DNA of 64,000 nt, taken from Clostridiales bacterium UBA1390 (GTDB taxonomy: Bacteria; Bacillota; Clostridia; Lachnospirales; Bianqueaceae). This document shows positions 8,296-15,480 of this stretch, piece after piece. The stretch covers positions 45,222 to 109,221 of the forward strand of contig DBQQ01000031.1 in assembly GCA_002305315.1 (NCBI GenBank), in the 5' to 3' direction. The notes below the pieces were generated by a model. That model was not told where the DNA came from. It made no database searches and worked only from the letters and a program-made list of their open reading frames with translations. Both the position numbers and the translations under genes were made by a program. Position 1 is the stretch's first letter, and each line of letters starts with the position of its first letter.

Positions 8296-8502
8296 TTATT
8301 CCTGTACCTCTGACAGACCGGCTATACTCGTCAACATGGATAACAATCCCGCGAGTAATGCCGTGCTGCCTACCATGATCCAATCTACTTCATTCAACAC
8401 GACTGCGGTTCCAATCGTTGCCAATGCTGTCTGCGCAATGGTTTTGATGGCACGAGCGGATGCAGCACAGAACCAGCGGCTCCATTTGGAACGCTCCTTC
8501 AT
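8296..8502 (-). CDS. Holin of the r1t type
   Basis: A protein of 68 residues with two hydrophobic segments (around TIAQTALATIGTAVVL and STALLAGLLSMLTSIAGL), a positively charged N-terminus and a short acidic tail ending SEVQE. This layout and wording match small r1t-like phage holins, which make membrane lesions that release endolysin. The ATG at 8502 has AAAGGGAG 8 nt upstream; ATG at 8508 and GTG at 8511 are in frame but too near that site, so a dual start cannot be excluded. It lies between the XhlA-like gene and the endolysin. Confidence 0.85.
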   Translation of the reverse strand: MKERSKWSRWFCAASARAIKTIAQTALATIGTAVVLNEVDWIMVGSTALLAGLLSMLTSIAGLSEVQE

Positions 8503-8517
8503 TTTCATCACTCCCTT

Positions 8518-8832
8518 TCATAAGTTGATTCCAAATTGCATCAGGATGTAGGCAAGAAGTGCTCCTGCGAGCGCTGTCATGACATAGCGCGATACGCTGC
8601 GCCACTTCTCCCCATCCCGACCTTCTAGCCGTTTTAGACGATTTCCCTGTTCGACTTGCTCCAACGCCATTCTCTCCATACTCACTGCTAATTTCTCGAC
8701 AGATATTGTCAACACTGATGTTTGACGCACGGTCTCTTCCAACAGATTCAGCCGGTGATTCTGACGTCTATCCTCTGCCTCAATGCGCCGTACAAACTCG
8801 TCATGTTCTGCACGGCCAATATAATCCTCCAT
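8518..8832 (-). CDS. XhlA-like small membrane protein of the lysis cassette
   Basis: 104 residues from ATG at 8832, preceded by AGGAGG; the upstream in-frame ATG codons lack a site. The first 75 residues are charged and heptad-like (NHRLNLLEETVRQ, then VEKLAVSMERMALEQ), a coiled coil, followed by one C-terminal transmembrane helix (VMTALAGALLAYILMQFG). This is the layout of haemolysin XhlA proteins of PBSX-type phages, which act with the holin in host lysis. The order XhlA-like, holin, endolysin is the same as in PBSX. A 5' leader of about 200 nt runs from the leftward promoter at 9042-9070. Confidence 0.75.
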   Translation of the reverse strand: MEDYIGRAEHDEFVRRIEAEDRRQNHRLNLLEETVRQTSVLTISVEKLAVSMERMALEQVEQGNRLKRLEGRDGEKWRSVSRYVMTALAGALLAYILMQFGINL

Positions 8833-8937
8833 AATCTCTTCACCTCCTCTCGGTTCGGTGGATTCCATCGCCAGCAAGCCTAAATTTATACATTGGGCCT
8901 GAGCGCTCTTCCGCTGGCAATTCTTTCTAAATGTCTC

Positions 8938-8966
8938 TTGACAGAGGCTAAGATTCCTTATATAAT
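8938..8966 (+). promoter_or_regulatory. Consensus sigma-A promoter, rightward
   Basis: TTGACA (8938-8943), 17-nt spacer, TATAAT (8961-8966): a perfect consensus. It points to the XRE repressor gene at 9120, giving a leader of about 145 nt. Confidence 0.8.
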
Positions 8967-9012
8967 TAGGATTAGATCTTAGCTATTCAGAAAACCGTTA
9001 TATGCGGCGTAG

Positions 9013-9036
9013 TGTAGCTTCGATTTCTTAGCTACA
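9013..9036. promoter_or_regulatory. Inverted repeat between the two facing promoters
   Basis: TGTAGCT (9013-9019) and AGCTACA (9030-9036) are inverted around 10 nt. TCTTAGCTA also occurs as a direct repeat at 8977-8985 and 9026-9034. These lie in the zone transcribed by both promoters and may be further repressor sites. Confidence 0.4.
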
Positions 9037-9041
9037 ATCAT

Positions 9042-9070
9042 AGTATAGCAAAGCTTTCTGTGTTTGTCAA
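9042..9070 (-). promoter_or_regulatory. Leftward promoter of the lysis cassette
   Basis: Read on the minus strand: TTGACA (9070-9065), 17-nt spacer, TATACT (9047-9042). It faces the rightward promoter at 8938-8966 and its -35 box lies in the palindrome at 9063-9084. Confidence 0.75.
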
Positions 9071-9084
9071 CCCTTTTTGACAAA
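9063..9084. promoter_or_regulatory. Palindromic operator overlapping the leftward -35 box
   Basis: TTTGTCAA (9063-9070) and TTGACAAA (9077-9084) are perfect inverted arms around 6 nt. The left arm contains the -35 box of the leftward promoter. It is the best candidate binding site for the repressor encoded at 9120. Confidence 0.65.
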
Positions 9085-9119
9085 GTTTTTTTAGTTATTT
9101 TACGAAAGGAACCTGAGAT

Positions 9120-9578
9120 ATGTATGAGATATTCGAAAAACTGCTGAAAGAACGAGGGATCACCGCCTATCGCGTGGCTCAGGAAACAGGAGTGACTACT
9201 TCCACACTGACCAGTTGGAAACAGGGCAAATATGTTCCTAAAATGGATAAATTAAGAAAAATCGCCGATTATCTTCAGGTTTCGGTAGAATACCTGATGA
9301 CAGGGGAAGAATCTGCAAAAGATGCTGCATCGCCTCAGCTAACACCTTCCGAAGAGCATGATATTGCTAAAAAAATGGCTGTTTTAATTGGTGAACTGAA
9401 TCAGCGCAATGAAGCTCTTATGTTTAATGGTGAACCATTGGATGACGAATCTCGAGAACTTCTTCGAGAAAGTCTGGAAAATAGTCTTCGGATCGGCAAG
9501 CTCTTAGCTAAGAAAAAATACACTCCTCATAAATATCAAACACTTAAGGGAAGTGATACGGATGAAAGAGCAGATTAA
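9120..9578 (+). CDS. XRE-family phage-type repressor (ImmR-like)
   Basis: 152 residues, ATG at 9120 with AAAGGAA upstream. Residues 1-60 are a Cro/CI helix-turn-helix: FEKLLKERGITAYRVAQET, then the recognition helix in TTSTLTSWKQGKYVPKMDKL and DYLQVSVEYLMTG. The C-terminal half is acidic and helical without a LexA-like peptidase domain. Family knowledge: repressors of the ICEBs1 ImmR type lack autocleavage and are cut by a partner ImmA protease. The next gene encodes such a protease and overlaps this one by 17 nt. It is expected to bind the operator at 9063-9084 and hold down the divergent lysis genes. Confidence 0.88.
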   Translation: MYEIFEKLLKERGITAYRVAQETGVTTSTLTSWKQGKYVPKMDKLRKIADYLQVSVEYLMTGEESAKDAASPQLTPSEEHDIAKKMAVLIGELNQRNEALMFNGEPLDDESRELLRESLENSLRIGKLLAKKKYTPHKYQTLKGSDTDERAD

Positions 9579-9993
9579 AAAACGGGTCCTATCCCTCGTT
9601 TCCCAATACCATACGCAGGATCCTGTTGAACTGGCAGAATCTCTGAATATTCTTGTCCTTTTCGAAGATCTCGGCCAGATAGGTGGATATTATAATACTG
9701 CCTATCGTCAAAAAATGATTCATATTAACCATCGCCTATCGGATCCTATGCGTAAATTCACAGCAGCGCATGAATTGGGCCATGCCTTACTTCACCCGCA
9801 TATGAACACAACCTTTCTGCGAACCAATACCTATTTTTCTGTGGATGCATTTGAACGTCAGGCCAATACATTTGCGGCTTATCTTTTAATTTCTGATGAA
9901 GATCTTCGCGAAAATGCGCATCTGACGCAGGAACAGTATGCGAAGCTACTGGGGTATCCCCAGCCATTGATCGCATTGCGGTTATCATTATGA
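9562..9993 (+). CDS. ImmA/IrrE-family zinc metallopeptidase
   Basis: 143 residues. ATG at 9562 has AAGGGAAG 8 nt upstream; the in-frame GTG at 9553 lies in that site. The motif HELGHALLH near residue 70 is the HExxH zinc site of the family, preceded by FTAA and followed by FERQANTFAAYLL, which supplies the third zinc ligand region. Family knowledge: ImmA cleaves the ImmR repressor after DNA damage or signalling and so induces the mobile element. Here the pair controls, by inference, the lysis cassette. The gene overlaps the repressor by 17 nt, which implies translational coupling. Confidence 0.9.
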   Translation: MKEQIKKRVLSLVSQYHTQDPVELAESLNILVLFEDLGQIGGYYNTAYRQKMIHINHRLSDPMRKFTAAHELGHALLHPHMNTTFLRTNTYFSVDAFERQANTFAAYLLISDEDLRENAHLTQEQYAKLLGYPQPLIALRLSL

Positions 9994-10240
9994 TAGTCCA
10001 CCCTCTTATCCGGTTGGCTGAAATATTGGAAGCGTCTTACAGCGAATTGCTGGGGGCAAAAATTGAAAGTGAAAATACCGCCAGTGATGTCGCAGAACAG
10101 TTGTCAAGGATAAATGAGTAGCTTGTAATCAAAAATAGCCGCTCACGCCGTATTTGGAAAATCGTTGCCATTATATTGGCGGCTATAGTTTTATAAACAT
10201 TTTCATTGCCGTGTTTTCAGCGTTCCAAACCTCAATGAAG
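9990..10240 (+). pseudogene. Remnant of an XRE regulator with C-terminal membrane helix
   Basis: The frame starting at 9990 reads IVHPLIRLAEILEASYSELL, then GAKIESENTASDVAEQLSRINE, then TAG, then LVIKNSRSRRIWKIVAIILA, which would be a membrane anchor. The stop stands where CAG (Gln) is expected. A frameshift near 10190 leads into NIFIAVFSA. It is the C-terminal half of a helix-turn-helix regulator; the DNA-binding part is missing. The relic lies directly behind the immA-like gene. Confidence 0.6.
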
Positions 10241-10372
10241 GCCTTCAGAGCAATCAGCCAGAGGTAACTGGTCAAACACAAAACATAGACGAATGAATGG
10301 CCAAGACAGCGGAGCCCGTCAGTCTGATCAGACTTTACAAAATTAAATATCCGTCGCCATTGGAGACCAGTG

Positions 10373-10409
10373 AAAGCAGCATGTCTGAAAAAGATGTGCT
10401 GCTTTTTAT
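10373..10409 (+). terminator. Terminator-like hairpin after the regulator remnant
   Basis: AAAGCAGCA (10373-10381) pairs with TGCTGCTTT (10397-10405), followed by T residues. No intact gene lies just upstream, so it is probably the end of a decayed gene. Confidence 0.5.
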
Positions 10410-10474
10410 GTTCGTTTAGCATTTTAGAAAAAAGTATCTGACATGCGCTTATCATATGCCTTACATTAATTTGA

Positions 10475-10504
10475 TTGAATATTTCAGCCGTTACAGGCTA
10501 TAAT
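10475..10504 (+). promoter_or_regulatory. Promoter of the truncated ATPase
   Basis: TTGAAT (10475-10480), 18-nt spacer, TATAAT (10499-10504), located 25 nt before the ATG at 10529. Confidence 0.5.
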
Positions 10505-10528
10505 TTTCAATGAAAAGGAGTGGTCAAT

Positions 10529-10861
10529 ATGGAGATCAAAAGAGACAGTTATCTGCAGCAGCTCATATCCTATCGTTTTGATGGACTGGTGAAGGTCATT
10601 ACCGGGATCCGTCGGTGCGGCAAATCCTATCTGCTAATGAATCTATATAAAGATTACCTGCTGCGCAGCGGCGTCAAGGAAGACCAGATCATCGTGATCC
10701 AGCTGGATCTTGCTAAAGATATCAGATACCGCAACCCGCTAGAGCTATCTGCCTATGTCCGCAGCATGGTGGAAGGCAAGAACGAAGAGTTCTATTTATT
10801 CGTTGATGAAATCCAGATGTCGGATAAGGGTATCCGAAAAAGAAGGTCCCTGCTCTTTTAA
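10529..10861 (+). pseudogene. Truncated ATP-binding protein (AAA-type, DUF4143-family N-terminus)
   Basis: The ATG at 10529 has AAAGGAG 8 nt upstream and the translation MEIKRDSYLQQLISYRFDG, with Walker A GIRRCGKS near residue 30 and the Walker B segment FYLFVDEIQ near residue 90, is typical of this ATPase family of about 400 residues. After DEIQMS the frame runs into unrelated sequence (DKGIRKRRSLLF) and stops at residue 110. The promoter and start look intact, so the damage is a 3' deletion or insertion joint near 10825. Confidence 0.7.
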
Positions 10862-10980
10862 TTTCAGATCCTTTAGATCCCTCTTCAGCCTCAATGCCGA
10901 TCTTCATACCGAAAAATGTCAGCATCTCCTTCACAGACCATCCTTATCAATAAAAAAGCCCGGATTTCTCCAGGCAAAGA

Positions 10981-11001
10981 AAAAAGCCGACTTCTCGGCT
11001 C
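10981..11001 (-). terminator. Terminator, minus strand
   Basis: AGCCGA and TCGGCT pair around a 4-nt loop, and the minus strand continues into a run of six T. It may end the galK transcript, about 190 nt downstream of that gene. Confidence 0.55.
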
Positions 11002-11085
11002 ATCGTAATTTAGCATAACTAAAAAATCTGATTTAGCGGTCTAGCCGCATCCAGGCTGCCATGTATGATTTCTTTCTTCAATCCA

Positions 11086-11141
11086 TTTTCTCATTAGTCT
11101 ACGCCTTATGTAACATTTTCTGCGCCAAACTAATGAGAAAA
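11086..11141. repeat. Short inverted-repeat element, copy 2
   Basis: TTTTCTCATTAGT (11086-11098) and ACTAATGAGAAAA (11129-11141) are 13-bp perfect inverted arms around 30 nt. The arms and the following GTCT match the element at 1291-1349. Confidence 0.5.
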
Positions 11142-11191
11142 CTGCCTATACTCATCAGCGCGCGGTGCTATAAAACAACTCCATTCTCTTC

Positions 11192-12358
11192 CTATAGTCT
11201 ATGCGGTCCGTCTCCGATAGAGACGCTGTAGAAATCGGCTGCGTAGCCGATCTGCTTCAGATACGCAGTGCCGACTGCCCGCATGAAGTCATCCACACAC
11301 TCTTCCCGTACCAGGCTGATCGTACAGCCGCCAAAGCCAGCGCCCGTCATGCGGGAACCCAATACGCCGGGTTGTTTCCAGGCAGTTTCTACCAGGGTAT
11401 CCAATTCCTTACCCGTCACTTCATAATCATCGCGTAAGGATCTATGGGAAGCATTCATCAGCTGACCGAACTGTTCCAGATCCCCCTGCTGTAAGGCGGA
11501 TACCGCCTGAATCGTTCTCTGATTCTCTGTCACCGCATGTCTGGCTCGGCGGCGCTGCACAGGGTCTGCAATGTTTTCTGCAAGCGCTTCAAACTCTTCT
11601 GTGGTCAGGTCTCCCAGGCTTTGAATCGGCTTTACTTTCTGGATCTGCGCAAGCGCTGCCTCGCACTCGCTGCGCCGTTCATTATACTTAGAATCGGCCA
11701 GTCCCCGTTTTTTATTGCTGCAGGCAATGACCAGACGCATTCCCTGTAAAGATAAGGGTACATACGTATACGACAGATCTGCCGTATCCAGGAAAATCGC
11801 GTGATCCTTCTTTCCCATCGCGATGGCAAACTGATCCATGATTCCACAGTTAACGCCATTGAACTCATTCTCTGCCTTTTGTGTCAGTTTGGCCAAGGTA
11901 ACGCCATCCATCTTCCAACCGAACTGGTCCAGTAAAATCTTACCCGTCAGCACTTCAATGCAGGCAGAAGAAGAAAGCCCCGCGCTATTCGGCAAGTTGC
12001 CATGATATAAGATATCCAGACCCCGCGGCAATGTGTAGCCAGCCTCTTGAAACGCCCAGACTACACCCTTGGGATAATTGCACCAGTCATCTTCTTTTTG
12101 ATAGCACAGTGCATCCAACGAGATCATCCTAGGAGGTTGATCCGGAAAATTCATAGAAAAAAGACGCAGATTCCTGTCCTTTCTGGGACGTACCGCCGCC
12201 CAGGTTCCGATGGTCAGTGCACAAGGAAACACGTGCCCCCCATTATAATCCGTATGCTCTCCGATCAGATTCACACGTCCCGGAGCAAAGTAACAGGAGA
12301 TTTCTCCACCCTCTCCCAGCGTTTTGATAAACTCGTCTTGTAGTCTCTCAACTTCCAT
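11192..12358 (-). CDS. galK: Galactokinase
   Basis: 388 residues, the usual length. It phosphorylates galactose at C1 with ATP, the first step of the Leloir pathway. The signature GRVNLIGEHTDYNGGH lies near residue 30, the phosphate loop PNSAGLSSSA near residue 125 and the C-terminal motif MTGAGFGGC near residue 345, as in GHMP kinases. ATG at 12358 is 2 nt after the stop of the upstream lipoprotein, whose last codons hold the GGAGG site, so translation is coupled. Neither galT nor galE is nearby. The likely promoter is that of the lipoprotein at 13145-13173. Confidence 0.96.
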   Translation of the reverse strand: MEVERLQDEFIKTLGEGGEISCYFAPGRVNLIGEHTDYNGGHVFPCALTIGTWAAVRPRKDRNLRLFSMNFPDQPPRMISLDALCYQKEDDWCNYPKGVVWAFQEAGYTLPRGLDILYHGNLPNSAGLSSSACIEVLTGKILLDQFGWKMDGVTLAKLTQKAENEFNGVNCGIMDQFAIAMGKKDHAIFLDTADLSYTYVPLSLQGMRLVIACSNKKRGLADSKYNERRSECEAALAQIQKVKPIQSLGDLTTEEFEALAENIADPVQRRRARHAVTENQRTIQAVSALQQGDLEQFGQLMNASHRSLRDDYEVTGKELDTLVETAWKQPGVLGSRMTGAGFGGCTISLVREECVDDFMRAVGTAYLKQIGYAADFYSVSIGDGPHRL

Positions 12359-12360
12359 GC

Positions 12361-13101
12361 TTATGCAGCCTCCACATACGATGAAAAATCCGGAAAACTC
12401 ATGGTGACAGGCTGACCCGGATTATGATAAATCAGCTCCATCGTCATCTGCACCGTAATCGTCTCTCCCTCTACTGTCATGGAGAAAGGCATGTCCAAGG
12501 TCAGCTCCGTAGCGTATCCGTCACTATTTAACGTCATGGTTCCCGTGACCTCATTGACTGTGACGCCCTCCATGCTCTCCCCATCCTGCAAAGAGGCCGT
12601 CTGATCGGTGATAAAATCCGTCATCTGTGAACCATCAATCGTAAAATGCAGCGTGGTAACGCCATTTTCCGTCTCCGCCTCGATATCCTGCACAATCTCA
12701 ATATCCTCCCCGATGGAAAGATCCTCTGTATCCAACATGGACATCGCATCATCCAGAGACGCTGCCACTTTGATCTGCTGTCCCTGCGTATCCAGATACA
12801 GATATCCGCCGGTATAATACACATTCGTGGCCACACTGCCCTGACCAGGAATCTCCACATTGCTCTCCATTAAGAACTCCTCAGCTACGGTCTGAATATG
12901 ACTATCCATGACGAAATTCATCGTCTCTCCCAGAACCGACATGGACATATCCATATTCATCTCCATATCAATTTCCTCGAGTTCATTCATCTTATCTACC
13001 GCACCCTGATACAACTCCTTCGGATCTGCCTGCGAACATCCTGCAAAAGAAGCCAGAAGAAGTATCCCTACACTCAGCAGAACGAACCATTTCTTTTTCA
13101 T
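12361..13101 (-). CDS. Lipoprotein, DUF6612-like
   Basis: 246 residues with a signal peptide whose lipobox is ASFAGC near residue 21. The start at 13101 is chosen because GGGGGG lies 7 nt upstream and the signal begins there. The mature part starts with a helical, Met/Glu-rich segment (MNELEEIDMEMNMDMSMS) and then beta-rich repeats with pairs such as TGTMTLNSDGYATELTLDM, the layout of the LppX/LprG-like outer-leaflet lipoproteins grouped as DUF6612 in Bacillota. Family function is not established; a lipid-binding or sensing role is only an inference. It forms a two-gene operon with galK. Confidence 0.75.
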   Translation of the reverse strand: MKKKWFVLLSVGILLLASFAGCSQADPKELYQGAVDKMNELEEIDMEMNMDMSMSVLGETMNFVMDSHIQTVAEEFLMESNVEIPGQGSVATNVYYTGGYLYLDTQGQQIKVAASLDDAMSMLDTEDLSIGEDIEIVQDIEAETENGVTTLHFTIDGSQMTDFITDQTASLQDGESMEGVTVNEVTGTMTLNSDGYATELTLDMPFSMTVEGETITVQMTMELIYHNPGQPVTMSFPDFSSYVEAA

Positions 13102-13144
13102 CGTCATTCCCCCCTGATCGTCAAGAATTTTATCCTTCAAAGCT

Positions 13145-13173
13145 ATTGTACAATAAGAATAAAAAATTTGCAA
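13145..13173 (-). promoter_or_regulatory. Promoter of the lipoprotein-galK operon
   Basis: On the minus strand TTGCAA (13173-13168), 17-nt spacer, TACAAT (13150-13145). It lies in the gap after the upstream histidine kinase, about 44 nt before the lipoprotein start. Confidence 0.65.
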
Positions 13174-13181
13174 GAGAATAT

Positions 13182-14765
13182 TTATGCCTGTACAAGATTC
13201 TCAACGGGGAGTTCCGGGAAAATCCGCGGAAAAGAAAGAATACTCTTAAACAAATCGCCATCGATCTCCAATGCCAGCCTGCCGTGCTGCAGCTGCGCCA
13301 GGCTCTGCGCGATGGAAAGACCCAGTCCGCTTCCTTCCGTAGAACGGGACGCATCTCCCCGAACAAACCGGTTCATTAGCTCTTCTGCCGGAATATTGAG
13401 CGGATATTGCGATATATTTCGCTGAATCAGACGCACTTCTTTCTCATCCATCTCCAGCGTTACATAAAAACGAGAACCCGGCATGGCATATTTACATACA
13501 TTACTCATCAGATTGTCCAGAATACGCCATAAAAGCCTCCCATCCGCCATGATAAAGACTTCTTCCTCCGGCTTCAGCAGTACCGTAGTCAGCTGGCTTT
13601 TTTTCAGACGTTCATCATATTCTCCTATGGCCTGTTCCAGTACCAATCCCAAGTCCGTAGGCTTCGCATTGACGGCAATATTCCCCGTAGACGCCTTAGA
13701 CGCCTCCACCAAATCCTCTGTCAGTTTTTTCAGTCTGGCGGACTGACGATCCAATACTTCGATATATTCCTGCGCCTTCTCATTTTGTATGTCTTCTTTT
13801 TTGAGCAGATCCACGTAATTAACAATCGACGTCAACGGCGTCTTGATATCATGAGATACATTGGTGATCAGTTCCGTCTTGAGTCTTTCACTCTTCATTT
13901 TCTGCTCTACTGCTTTGGAAATACCCTGCCGAATACTGTTTAGGTTCTCTCCATGTTCTCGGAGCGCAGGAAACATGTGTCTTGTATTGATCCTGTACTG
14001 CAGATTGCCTTTTGTGATCTCCTGCCCCGCTTCTTTAAGCCGGCGCATCTGATACACCAGGAAGATCAGAAGTGCAGATACCGCACATTTTTCCAACAGG
14101 AAATAAAAAGTATATGCCGTATCGTTTACCGAAAGCAGACACATCATCCATTCACAAAAACCCCACGCCAGTATCAACATTGTCCATTTCCATACGAATG
14201 GAATACAATGAAAAAGCTGACGCAGCACACGCAGAATTCGATATAATAAAGAATTTCTCCATAGTGTCCTGGATTTATATCTTGTCGCAATGGTTAAAAA
14301 GAGGGAAAGCACGTTCAATACCATTGCCACATAGATTAACGTCCCGAATACCAGTATAATGGGGATCGAATAGCTTTCGATCGTCATACTGGCACATACA
14401 AACAGAACGATAAACAGAACAATTTCCAGGCAGAGCATGATCTCCAGGGGAATCCGATCCAGGCTGTTTCTCTCGATTCTCTCGCTGTCTTTTCGATGTC
14501 CTGCGCTAATCATTAAGAAGACCAGAACCAGAACCGCGAACAGAATACTCACGAGTAAAATGATAATGACAATATATCGATAATCGAACAATGTCATCAG
14601 CCAGACCTCACCCATGGCAAAGATCACGTCCCATGTTGTCGTATATAGATCCAGATAATAGGCCATATATGTGAGAATTGCACTAATGAGGGCAATACAG
14701 CACATCAGTACAAAAATCACGATGCCCGTGATTTTTGCCGCCAAACAGTGTGTCAGCTGGTTCAT
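13182..14765 (-). CDS. Membrane sensor histidine kinase with multi-helix input domain
   Basis: 527 residues. The first 240 residues contain six or more hydrophobic helices, a larger membrane part than in ordinary two-helix sensors. Then come a HAMP-like linker, the dimerisation domain with H-box NVSHDIKTPLTSIVNYVDLL near residue 315, and the ATPase domain with the N-box LDNLMSNVCKYA and G2 box GSGLGLSIAQSL near residue 485. The start ATG overlaps the stop of the response regulator (TAATG), so the two are coupled. With its multi-pass sensor it probably reads a membrane or cell-wall state, like VanS-type or intramembrane-sensing kinases; the ligand is unknown. Confidence 0.9.
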   Translation of the reverse strand: MNQLTHCLAAKITGIVIFVLMCCIALISAILTYMAYYLDLYTTTWDVIFAMGEVWLMTLFDYRYIVIIILLVSILFAVLVLVFLMISAGHRKDSERIERNSLDRIPLEIMLCLEIVLFIVLFVCASMTIESYSIPIILVFGTLIYVAMVLNVLSLFLTIATRYKSRTLWRNSLLYRILRVLRQLFHCIPFVWKWTMLILAWGFCEWMMCLLSVNDTAYTFYFLLEKCAVSALLIFLVYQMRRLKEAGQEITKGNLQYRINTRHMFPALREHGENLNSIRQGISKAVEQKMKSERLKTELITNVSHDIKTPLTSIVNYVDLLKKEDIQNEKAQEYIEVLDRQSARLKKLTEDLVEASKASTGNIAVNAKPTDLGLVLEQAIGEYDERLKKSQLTTVLLKPEEEVFIMADGRLLWRILDNLMSNVCKYAMPGSRFYVTLEMDEKEVRLIQRNISQYPLNIPAEELMNRFVRGDASRSTEGSGLGLSIAQSLAQLQHGRLALEIDGDLFKSILSFPRIFPELPVENLVQA

Positions 14766-15460
14766 TAAACCGCTCCTTCCATCTTATACCCTTGTCCCCA
14801 AACAACCTTAAGATACTGCGGTTCTGCCGGATTGATCTCCAACTTCTCCCGCAAATGGCGTATGTGCACAGCCACTGTGTTTTCTGCCCCATAGGGGGTA
14901 TCCTTCCATACTCTGGCATAAATCTCACGCGGTGAAAATACCTGTCCCGGATGTTCCATCAGAAACCGCAGAATATCGTATTCCCGCGGTGTGAGATTGA
15001 CCGGCTCCTCGTTCAGCGTGACCTTCTTGGTCTTATCGTCCATCACGATGGGCCCAATCTGCAGACGGCTTTCCTGCATAGCGCCGCCTCCAAGCTGCAT
15101 ATAACGCCGAAGCTGCGACCGCACACGCGCTAGAAGCTCTACCGGATTGAAGGGTTTTGTGATATAGTCGTCTGCTCCCACATTTAACCCCAGCACTTTA
15201 TCGGTATCTTCGCTTTTCGCCGTGAGCAAGATCACAGGCACATTGGAAGACTGCCGCATCTGGGCCATAGCAGAAATCCCATCCATTACCGGCATCATGA
15301 TATCCATCAGTACAAGATGAATGTCATGTGTCTCCAGCACTTTCAATGCTTCCTGTCCATTCTTTGCTTCGTATACCTGATATCCTTCTGCCTCTAAGTA
15401 GATTCTCAACGCGTTTACGATATCTTTTTCATCGTCGCAAACCAAAATGTGATATGTCAA
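14765..15460 (-). CDS. OmpR/VanR-type response regulator
   Basis: 231 residues: a receiver domain with acidic pocket DDE near residue 9, phospho-acceptor Asp in VLMDIMMP near residue 53 and the conserved Lys in TAKSEDTD and TKPFNP, then a winged-helix DNA-binding domain ending VWGQGYKMEG. The start is TTG (MTYHILVCDDE) with AAGGAGGG 8 nt upstream. It sits 20 nt after the phosphodiesterase gene and overlaps the kinase gene, so GDPD, regulator and kinase form one operon. Targets are unknown; the downstream lipoprotein-galK operon has its own promoter and may or may not be one. Confidence 0.93.
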   Translation of the reverse strand: MTYHILVCDDEKDIVNALRIYLEAEGYQVYEAKNGQEALKVLETHDIHLVLMDIMMPVMDGISAMAQMRQSSNVPVILLTAKSEDTDKVLGLNVGADDYITKPFNPVELLARVRSQLRRYMQLGGGAMQESRLQIGPIVMDDKTKKVTLNEEPVNLTPREYDILRFLMEHPGQVFSPREIYARVWKDTPYGAENTVAVHIRHLREKLEINPAEPQYLKVVWGQGYKMEGAV

Positions 15461-15480
15461 TTCGCTTTCCCTCCTTTAAT

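Larger units (their letters stand above)
10862..11191. other. Decayed intergenic stretch before galK
   Basis: No intact gene is seen in these 330 nt. It holds a minus-strand terminator hairpin (10981-11001) and the second inverted-repeat element (11086-11141). Short minus-strand reading frames overlap the ATPase remnant but match nothing I recognise. Confidence 0.5.

Noticed and set aside
8833..9119. A small gene between the lysis cassette and the repressor
   Set aside because: No start with a ribosome-binding site was found; the region is explained by two promoters, operator repeats and leaders.
10183..10455. A 90-codon minus-strand open frame
   Set aside because: It lies opposite the regulator remnant and a terminator hairpin, has no ribosome-binding site and matches nothing recognisable.
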